In this document: positions 40,154 through 45,496 of the stretch, one piece after another
Layout of the letters: each line of letters starts with the position of its first letter
Numbering within the stretch: the stretch's first letter is position 1
Source of the DNA: JALYUA01 sp040004225
Lineage (GTDB): Bacteria; Acidobacteriota; Thermoanaerobaculia; UBA5066; Gp7-AA6
Direction: 5' to 3'
Length of the DNA: 45,496 nt
NCBI GenBank assembly: GCA_040004225.1
Contig: JBDUBI010000136.1
Span: 1 to 45,496, forward strand
The notes under the pieces: model-generated
What the model saw: only the letters and a program-made list of their open reading frames with translations
What the model was told of the DNA's origin: nothing
Database searches by the model: none
Position numbers and translations under genes: made by a program

Positions 40154-40693
40154 ATGCGAAGGATCACGCTCACCCTCCTCTTCGGGGCCGCCGGCGCCGC
40201 GGCGGCGTGCGGGAGAGGCGCCCCGGCCGATCGGCTGGCGCGCGCCGCGGCGGCGTCCACCGCGCGGCTCGCCCAGACCGCCGTGTTCCGCCCGCCAGCG
40301 GACGGGATGCTGACCGAGGCCCAGGTCGACCGCTATGTGAAGGTCCGGCGCGCGGCCAAGGGGCGCACGGACGCCGAGGCCTCTCGCGCCGTCGGGGTCG
40401 ACCCCGAAGAGTTTGCCTGGGTGCGGTCCCGGATCATCGAGGGCCTGCTCGAAGCCGACCGGCGTCGCGTCCGCTCGGCCTCGGACGAGGTGTATGGACG
40501 GACGATCGCTTCGCTCCGGGAGACGCGGCGCGCCGTTCGGGAGGCTTCGATCGCCCGTTCGGTCGACGAGCAGATCGCCGGGCTCGAGCGCGAGCGGGCG
40601 ACCCTCCGTCGCGCGGAGCCGGTGTCGCCCGCCCTGGCCGCGAACGCGCGCCGGGTCGCGGCCCGAAGGGGCGAAATCGACGGCCCTCCATGA
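40154..40693 (+). CDS. Small lipoprotein, unknown function
   Basis: 179 residues. MRRITLTLLFGAAGAAAACG is a short lipoprotein signal with the lipidated Cys at residue 19. The mature part is almost all helical and highly charged (Arg/Glu/Ala), for example SARSVDEQ-like and GLERERATLRRAEP stretches, which suggests a helical or coiled-coil protein. I do not recognise a family. It overlaps the serine hydrolase gene by four bases and diverges from the kinase operon, so it may sit in the envelope with either. Confidence 0.7.
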   Translation: MRRITLTLLFGAAGAAAACGRGAPADRLARAAAASTARLAQTAVFRPPADGMLTEAQVDRYVKVRRAAKGRTDAEASRAVGVDPEEFAWVRSRIIEGLLEADRRRVRSASDEVYGRTIASLRETRRAVREASIARSVDEQIAGLERERATLRRAEPVSPALAANARRVAARRGEIDGPP

Positions 40694-41745
40694 CGCTGAC
40701 GACGATCCTGGAAGAGGAGATCGAGGCGGGCTCTTTTCCGGGCGGCGCGGCGCTCGTGGGCGATGCCGGGTCGATCTTCGCGCGAGCCCACGCCGGGCGC
40801 GCCACGGTGCTCCCCGGCGACACCTCTCTCGAACCCGGGATGCTCTTCGACCTCGCCAGCCTGACCAAGGCGCTCGCGGCCGGCGGATTGACCTGGGCGG
40901 CGCGGGAAGAGGGACTCGATCTTCGTTCGCCGCCCGGCCGGTTTCTCCCGGGCTGGAAGAAGACCCGATACGAGGGGATCACGCTCGAGATGCTCCTGAC
41001 GCACACGTCCGGACTTCCCGCGTGGTTTCCGCTGTATGCGCGCGGAGAGGGGGCGGCCGCTTACCGGCGCAGTCTCGGAGAAATCGAGCCCGAAGCGATT
41101 CCCGGCGCCGCCGTCGTGTACAGCGACATCGGCATCCTGGTGATGGGGGACATCCTGGAGGCTTTCTTCGCGACGCCGATCGACCGGGCGTTCTCGGACC
41201 TGATCGCGGGCCCGGCGGGCTCCGGGGCGCGTTATCTCCCGCCGGACCCTCTCCTCTGCGCCGCCACCGAGGCGGGCGACCAGACGGAGCGGGACATGAC
41301 GGCCGCCCTGGGTCTCTCATATCCGCACTTCCGCACCGGCATCGTCCGAGGCGAAGTGCACGACGGCAACGCGCACCGGCGGGGAGGTGTGTCCGCCCAC
41401 GCGGGTCTCTTCGGCACGTCCGAAGACGTCTGGAGGCTGGCCCGCCCCTGGCTCGACCCCGGAAGACGGGAGTTCACACGCGACCGGACCCCCGGCCTTT
41501 CCGAAGCGCGGGGGCTCGCGTGGCAGGGCGTCCGCGGCGCCAGATCGATTCCCGAGGCCGGATTCTCCTCCGACGCCTTTGGCCACACCGGTTTTACCGG
41601 GACGTCGATCTGGATCGACCCCGGGCGAGAGCAGATCGTCATTTTGCTGACAAATCGGGTCCATCCAGAGGTCCACGGGGATTTCAACGAGGTCCGAAGA
41701 CGTTTTCACGGAAAGGTGCTGGAAGGGGAGTTCGGACGAGGTTAG
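40690..41745 (+). CDS. Serine hydrolase, beta-lactamase/penicillin-binding (class C-like) family
   Basis: 351 residues from ATG 40690 in an ATGA overlap. The nucleophile motif SLTK (Ser57-x-x-Lys60) follows FDLAS. LLTHTSGLPAW is the typical conserved block, YSDIGILVMGDILE carries the second-motif Tyr-Ser, and FGHTGFTGTSIWIDP carries the HTG triad (about 304) and the C-terminal strand. These place it in the COG1680 beta-lactamase-like group, which covers esterases, D-aminopeptidases and peptidoglycan-processing enzymes. There is no signal peptide, so it is probably cytoplasmic. The upstream lipoprotein gene and downstream fatty-acid genes give no clear clue to substrate. Confidence 0.87.
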   Translation: MTLTTILEEEIEAGSFPGGAALVGDAGSIFARAHAGRATVLPGDTSLEPGMLFDLASLTKALAAGGLTWAAREEGLDLRSPPGRFLPGWKKTRYEGITLEMLLTHTSGLPAWFPLYARGEGAAAYRRSLGEIEPEAIPGAAVVYSDIGILVMGDILEAFFATPIDRAFSDLIAGPAGSGARYLPPDPLLCAATEAGDQTERDMTAALGLSYPHFRTGIVRGEVHDGNAHRRGGVSAHAGLFGTSEDVWRLARPWLDPGRREFTRDRTPGLSEARGLAWQGVRGARSIPEAGFSSDAFGHTGFTGTSIWIDPGREQIVILLTNRVHPEVHGDFNEVRRRFHGKVLEGEFGRG

Positions 41746-41809
41746 ATTCCACGGGGCGGCGGCCGGCCCGCGAGGCGCCTCCGTCACGACCTCTCCCGCC
41801 GGCGCTCTG

Positions 41810-41815
41810 TTAGAT
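41810..41815 (+). promoter_or_regulatory. Candidate -10 box for the thiolase operon
   Basis: TTAGAT, 19 bases before ATG 41835. Unlike the leaderless cases, here a GGGGGA ribosome site follows (41823-41828). Confidence 0.4.
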
Positions 41816-41834
41816 TTCGATCGGGGGATTTTTG

Positions 41835-43016
41835 ATGCAGGACATCGTGATTCTCGACGGCGCGCGCACTCCCATGCTGGAGTACAACGGCGCCTTTTCG
41901 GACGTCTCGGCGATCGATCTCGGGGCGCACGCCGCGCGCGAGGCATTGGCCCGCACGGGGACCGATCCCGGGCAGATCGACCACGTCATCTTCGGGAACG
42001 CTCTTCAGACTTCGGGCGACGCGATCTACGGAGCCCGCCACGTCGGGCTGAAGGCGGGGGTCCCGAAGGAAGTGCCGGCCCTGACGGTCAACCGTCTGTG
42101 CGGGTCGGGGTTCGAGTCGATCGTTCAGGCGGCGCACCGCATTCTCCTCGGAGAGGCGAAGACGGTTCTCGCGGGCGGGATGGAGAACATGTCCGCCGCG
42201 CCGCACGTCATCCGGGGCGCGCGGAAGGGGCTTCGCCTGGGGCAGGGGGCCCTCGAGGACTCGCTCATGGTCGCTCTGCTCGACTCGTACTGCGGCCTCT
42301 ACATGGCGCAGACGTCGGACCGCGTGGCCGCGAAGTACGGGATCACGCGGGAAGAGCAGGACGAGTACGCCTTTTCTTCGCAGCAGAGGGCCGCGGCGGC
42401 GCAGAGCGCCTGCCGGCTCTCGGAGGAAATCGCGCCGATCGACGTGAAGGCAGGTCGGAAGACCGTCCGAATCGAAAAAGACGATCACCTGCGGCCCGAC
42501 ACGACCCTGGAAGGTCTCGCCGCTCTGGCCGCTTCCTTCGGCGAGGGTGGCCAGGTAACGGCCGGAAACGCCTCCGGGATCGTGGACGGGGCGGCGGCGG
42601 TCGTGGTCACCTCGGCGGAGGAAGCCCGCGCCCGCGGGAAGAAGCCGCTCGGCCGGCTGATCGGATGGGCTGTCACGGGAGTGGAACCGGAGCTGATGGG
42701 CCTGGGGCCCGCGCCCGCCGCTCGCGCCGCTCTCGAAAAAGCCGGTCTCCGCCAGGGCCAGATCGACCTCTGGGAGATCAACGAGGCTTTTGCGGGTCAG
42801 ATCCTCGGTGTCGTCCGCGAGCTCGGGCTCGATCGCGAGAAGTTGAACGTCAACGGCGGGGCGATCGCGCTCGGGCATCCGCTCGCCGCGACAGGAACCC
42901 GCTGCACGTTGACGCTCCTGAAGGAAATGCGGCGCCGCGGCGTCCGCTACGGGCTGGCTGGCGCGTGCATCGGGGGGGGACAGGGAATCGCGGTGGTGCT
43001 CGAAGCGGGATCGTGA
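41835..43016 (+). CDS. Thiolase (acetyl-CoA C-acyltransferase)
   Basis: 393 residues from ATG 41835 (GGGGGA six bases upstream). Thiolase signatures: nucleophilic Cys89 in NRLCGSG, the Met/His loop, NEAFA (about 313-317), His348 in GGAIALGHPLAATG and second catalytic Cys378 in GACIGGGQG. The enzyme either condenses two acetyl-CoA or cleaves 3-ketoacyl-CoA; biosynthetic versus degradative direction cannot be told from sequence. The operon continues with a small ORF, 3-hydroxyacyl-CoA dehydrogenase and enoyl-CoA hydratase, so the set covers most of a beta-oxidation or butyryl-CoA cycle. An acyl-CoA dehydrogenase is not in view. Confidence 0.93.
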   Translation: MQDIVILDGARTPMLEYNGAFSDVSAIDLGAHAAREALARTGTDPGQIDHVIFGNALQTSGDAIYGARHVGLKAGVPKEVPALTVNRLCGSGFESIVQAAHRILLGEAKTVLAGGMENMSAAPHVIRGARKGLRLGQGALEDSLMVALLDSYCGLYMAQTSDRVAAKYGITREEQDEYAFSSQQRAAAAQSACRLSEEIAPIDVKAGRKTVRIEKDDHLRPDTTLEGLAALAASFGEGGQVTAGNASGIVDGAAAVVVTSAEEARARGKKPLGRLIGWAVTGVEPELMGLGPAPAARAALEKAGLRQGQIDLWEINEAFAGQILGVVRELGLDREKLNVNGGAIALGHPLAATGTRCTLTLLKEMRRRGVRYGLAGACIGGGQGIAVVLEAGS

Positions 43017-43025
43017 GGAGCGGCG

Positions 43026-43352
43026 CTGGACTGGACGGAACGGATCCTCGGGTTCCCGGTCCGCACCGCGGCCGTCGCCTCTTTTCTGGAGGACTTGAAG
43101 GCGCGGCGGGCGGCCGACTTGAACGGCGTCCTCGTGACGTTCAACGACGGCAGCCTCTGCCGCGACGCGCTCCGTCACTGGCTTCTGAAAGAATGGATCG
43201 TGATTGCGCCCCACTCGCCGCTGACGGCGCTCCCGGGGCGAGAGTTCGCGCGGGATTTGACGCTGAGGCAGTTCTGCGGGGAAAGCGCGGCCGCACAGAA
43301 ACGCGCGCCCGACGCAGAAGAGGGAGGATGGGACGGCGATGACGATTCGTAA
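43026..43352 (+). CDS. Small ORF in the fatty-acid operon, probable CTG start
   Basis: 108 residues if started at CTG 43026. Codon choice is GC3-rich like true genes throughout 43026-43352. The only standard start in frame is TTG 43095, which would lose 23 coherent residues (DWTERILGFPVRTAAVASF and so on). CTG 43026 has GAGGAG five bases upstream. The frame is the same as the thiolase, directly after its TGA, so readthrough is a second possibility. It overlaps the next gene by 14 bases. Visible features: LNGVLVTFNDGSLCRDALRHWLLKEW and an acidic tail (EEGGWDGDDDS). I recognise no family. Confidence 0.55.
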   Translation: MDWTERILGFPVRTAAVASFLEDLKARRAADLNGVLVTFNDGSLCRDALRHWLLKEWIVIAPHSPLTALPGREFARDLTLRQFCGESAAAQKRAPDAEEGGWDGDDDS

Positions 43353-44199
43353 AGTGGGCGTCCTGGGGGCCGGGTTGATGGGTTCGGGAATCGCGGAGGT
43401 GGCGGCCAAAAGCGGCTACGAGACGGTCGTGCGGGAGGTTTCGGACGACCTCGGCCGGAAGGGGATCTCGAGGATCGAAGGCTCCCTGGCGAAGGCCGTC
43501 GAGAAAAAGAAAATGACCCCGGAGGAGAGGGACGCGGCGCGCGGGCGGCTGTCCACGACCACGAAACTGTCGGACCTCGCGGACTGCGACATCCTCGTCG
43601 AAGCCATCATCGAAAACCTCGACTTGAAAAAGGAGACGTACCGGGAGCTCGACCGGACCTGCAAGCCCGAGACGATCTTCTGCTCGAACACGTCTTCGCT
43701 CACAATTACCGAAATGTCCGCCGCAACGTCGCGTGCGGACCGGTTCGCGGGCCTTCATTTCTTCAACCCCGTGCCGGTCATGAAGCTCGTCGAGGTGGTG
43801 CGGACGATCGCGACTTCGGAAGAGACTTTCGAAACGGTGTTTCAGTTCGCGCAGTCCCTGGGAAAGGATCCAATCCGCGCGCGCGACAATTCGGGCTTCG
43901 TCGTCAACAGGCTCCTCGTTCCCTATCTCCTCGATGCCGTGCGCGCCCTGGAAGAGGGAGTCGGCAGCCCGGAGGACATCGACAAGGGAATGGAGCTCGG
44001 CTGCGGGCATCCCATGGGGCCGCTGAAGCTGCTCGACTTCGTCGGTCTCGACACGACCTTTTACATCGCTCAGATCATGTTCGACGAATACCGGGAAAAG
44101 CGATTCGCGCCGCCGCCTCTGTTGAAGCGCATGGTTCTGGCGGGGCGTCTGGGCCGCAAGTCCGGCCGCGGATTCTACGAATACGGCGGCGCAAAGTGA
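43339..44199 (+). CDS. 3-hydroxyacyl-CoA (3-hydroxybutyryl-CoA) dehydrogenase
   Basis: 286 residues from ATG 43339. NAD-binding GVLGAGLMGSGIAEVAA (7-23), SNTSSLTITEM, and the catalytic FAGLHFFNPVPVMKLVEVV with the family His (about residue 137) are all present. DNSGFVVNRLLVPYLLDAVRAL and GCGHPMGPLKLLDFVGLD complete the C-terminal dimerisation domain. The length matches stand-alone 3-hydroxybutyryl-CoA dehydrogenase rather than the fused FadB. It oxidises 3-hydroxyacyl-CoA (or reduces acetoacetyl-CoA). It overlaps the small ORF by 14 bases and the enoyl-CoA hydratase by four. Confidence 0.94.
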   Translation: MTIRKVGVLGAGLMGSGIAEVAAKSGYETVVREVSDDLGRKGISRIEGSLAKAVEKKKMTPEERDAARGRLSTTTKLSDLADCDILVEAIIENLDLKKETYRELDRTCKPETIFCSNTSSLTITEMSAATSRADRFAGLHFFNPVPVMKLVEVVRTIATSEETFETVFQFAQSLGKDPIRARDNSGFVVNRLLVPYLLDAVRALEEGVGSPEDIDKGMELGCGHPMGPLKLLDFVGLDTTFYIAQIMFDEYREKRFAPPPLLKRMVLAGRLGRKSGRGFYEYGGAK

Positions 44200-44978
44200 G
44201 CGAGCTCGTCCGGGTCGACACCGCCGACGGGATCCGAACACTCACCGTCCAGCGTCCGGAGAAGTTGAACGCGCTGAATGGCCAGGTGCTGGAAGCGCTC
44301 GACGCCGAGGTGATGGAAGTCCGGCGCGACGCGACGCTGCGATGCCTGATCATCACGGGCGCCGGTGAGAAGGCGTTCATCGCCGGAGCGGACATCGGAG
44401 AGCTCGCGAAGCTCACGCCGGTCCAGGGACGCGAGCACGCCCGGCAGGGCCAGGCGGTGCTCGACCGGATCGAGAACCTCGCGATTCCGACGATTGCCGC
44501 CATCAACGGCTTCGCGTACGGCGGCGGGCTCGAGCTCGCGATGGCCTGCACCCTCCGCGTCGCGTCGGAGAACGCCCGCATGGGTCTGCCGGAAACCTCT
44601 CTCGGCATCATTCCGGGCTACGGCGGAACGCAGCGCCTGGCGAGACTCGTCGGCCGCGCCCGCGCGTACGAGCTCGTCCTGACGGCGTCCAAGAGTGTGT
44701 CGGCGGCCGAAGCGGAACGGATCGGTCTCGTCAACCGTGTCGTCGCGGCGGGGCAGGCGCTTTCCGCAGCGTTGGACATGGCGCGCGCGATCGCGGCCAA
44801 TGGCCCGGCGGCTGTGCGCTACGCCCTGGACGCGATCCGCAGCGGCATCGAGATGCCTTCCGCGGAAGGAAGATTGCTCGAGGCGACCCTGTTTGGTCTC
44901 TGTGCCGCGACCTCGGACATGAAGGAAGGCATGACGGCATTTCTCGAGAAACGCCCCGCAAAGTTCACCGGGTCTTGA
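44196..44978 (+). CDS. Enoyl-CoA hydratase (crotonase family)
   Basis: 260 residues from GTG 44196 in a GTGA overlap with the dehydrogenase. Crotonase hallmarks: RPEKLNALN, FIAGADIGEL (oxyanion hole), INGFAYGGGLELAMAC with catalytic Glu113, and LPETSLGIIPGYGGTQRL with Glu133. Both catalytic glutamates are retained, so true hydratase activity (hydration of 2-enoyl-CoA to 3-hydroxyacyl-CoA) is expected. The C-terminal helix block FLEKRPAKF is standard. It ends the thiolase operon. Confidence 0.94.
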   Translation: MSELVRVDTADGIRTLTVQRPEKLNALNGQVLEALDAEVMEVRRDATLRCLIITGAGEKAFIAGADIGELAKLTPVQGREHARQGQAVLDRIENLAIPTIAAINGFAYGGGLELAMACTLRVASENARMGLPETSLGIIPGYGGTQRLARLVGRARAYELVLTASKSVSAAEAERIGLVNRVVAAGQALSAALDMARAIAANGPAAVRYALDAIRSGIEMPSAEGRLLEATLFGLCAATSDMKEGMTAFLEKRPAKFTGS

Positions 44979-45007
44979 GGCCCCCTGCCCGCAGAAACGC
45001 CCGGCCC

Positions 45008-45016
45008 TGCTAAACT
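45008..45016 (+). promoter_or_regulatory. Extended -10 promoter before the LeuA-like gene
   Basis: TGCTAAACT, a TGn-TAAACT extended -10, followed by a 20-base leader with AAGGA (45026-45030) six bases before GTG 45037. This shares the TGCTA core with the leaderless promoters but drives a leadered message. Confidence 0.55.
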
Positions 45017-45036
45017 GACTACCGAAAGGACGCACC

Positions 45037-45496
45037 GTGCACCCGCCCGAATCCGACCTGATCTACGACTGGAACCGAGCCGGCGGCTCCGTGTTCCCGG
45101 CCCGCGGCGTCGTGGAGCTCGACGACGAGACCCTGCGCGACGGCCTGCAGTCGCCCTCGGTGAAGAGCCCGTCGATCGAGCACAAGTTGAAGCTCCTCCA
45201 CCTCATGGAGGCGCTCGGGATCGATTCGGCGGACATCGGCCTGCCCGGAGCGGGCCCGCACGTGGTCGCGACCGTCACGCGCCTCGCGCGGGAAATCGTG
45301 GATTCAGGAATGAAGATTCGTCCCAACTGCGCGGCGCGCACGGTCGCCGCCGACATCATCCCGATCATCGAGATCTCCCAGAAAGTCGGCATTCCGATCG
45401 AAGTCTCCTGTTTCATCGGTTCCTCCCCGATCCGGCAGTACGCCGAGGACTGGGACCTCGACCGCATGCTGCGCCTCTCCGAGGACGCCGTGTCGC
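45037..45496 (+). CDS. LeuA-family (HMGL-like) enzyme, 3'-truncated by window edge
   Basis: About 153 residues are visible from GTG 45037, with AAGGA six bases upstream. LDDETLRDGLQSPSV (about 28-42) is the DxTLRDGxQ metal- and substrate-binding motif of the isopropylmalate/homocitrate/citramalate synthase and HMG-CoA lyase superfamily. It continues with KLKLLHLMEALGIDSADIGLPGAG and EVSCFIGSSPIRQ, which fit the TIM-barrel start. The enzyme probably condenses acetyl-CoA with a 2-oxo acid; which one cannot be judged from this part. It has its own promoter, so it is likely a separate unit from the fatty-acid operon. Confidence 0.85.
   Translation, partial: MHPPESDLIYDWNRAGGSVFPARGVVELDDETLRDGLQSPSVKSPSIEHKLKLLHLMEALGIDSADIGLPGAGPHVVATVTRLAREIVDSGMKIRPNCAARTVAADIIPIIEISQKVGIPIEVSCFIGSSPIRQYAEDWDLDRMLRLSEDAVS

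Overview
The window is a gene-dense, high-GC bacterial chromosome segment (roughly two thirds G+C by eye). It has no rRNA, tRNA, phage, transposon or CRISPR sequence. The gene mix (an S55/SpoIVB-domain protein, Ser/Thr kinase with PEGA repeats plus a TPR partner, DUF1684, LeuA-like HMGL enzyme, AMMECR1, Lnt and LipA) suggests a Gram-negative, non-model bacterium. Acidobacteriota (Thermoanaerobaculia-like) is my best guess; this is inference from gene content, not a search result. No gap between genes exceeds about 160 bases.

Layout. 1-3606: 3' part of an S55-domain protein, then a secreted beta-propeller protein. 3650-8662: orphan peptide-type ABC importer (binding protein and two permeases, no ATPase), coaD, a hotdog thioesterase and msrA. 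8723-11743 (minus): glycosyltransferase, EamA transporter, YgfZ and a small secreted protein. 11777-13591: zinc-ribbon protein, PaaI thioesterase and an NYN/OST-HTH RNA-binding protein. 13696-15896 (minus): a zinc-ribbon membrane protein and an archaeal-type (type II) GAPDH homologue. 16055-17253: alpha/beta hydrolase and AMMECR1. 17342-20536: TrmH-family methyltransferase diverging from a cation exchanger and an aminotransferase. 20559-23749 (minus): membrane protein and M1 peptidase. 23777-27294: NAD-dependent epimerase, serine-palmitoyltransferase-like enzyme and GNAT-like acyltransferase. This has the same composition as the ceramide pathway described in Caulobacter, and it converges on an AUR1-like PAP2 phosphatase (27376-28311). 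28440-35504: NfeD, SPFH, SPOR, lipA, lnt, prfB (programmed frameshift) and a CoA-type NUDIX hydrolase. 35556-40064 (minus): DUF1684, TPR protein and PEGA kinase. 40154-45496: lipoprotein, serine hydrolase, a fatty-acid-oxidation set (thiolase, small ORF, 3-hydroxyacyl-CoA dehydrogenase, enoyl-CoA hydratase) and the start of a LeuA-family enzyme.

Three genome-style signals recur. (i) Many operons begin with a TANNNT -10 box only 6-9 bases before the start codon, with no Shine-Dalgarno sequence. This predicts leaderless mRNAs; at two or three divergent gene pairs both -10 boxes overlap on the same bases. (ii) Within operons, genes are joined by four-base ATGA/GTGA/TTGA overlaps (17 cases). (iii) Period-7 tandem arrays sit at gene ends, mainly between convergent genes.

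The most interesting content is the candidate sphingolipid locus at 23777-28311, the type II GAPDH homologue, the leaderless and bidirectional promoter architecture, and the prfB variant (altered shift site and SPY instead of SPF).
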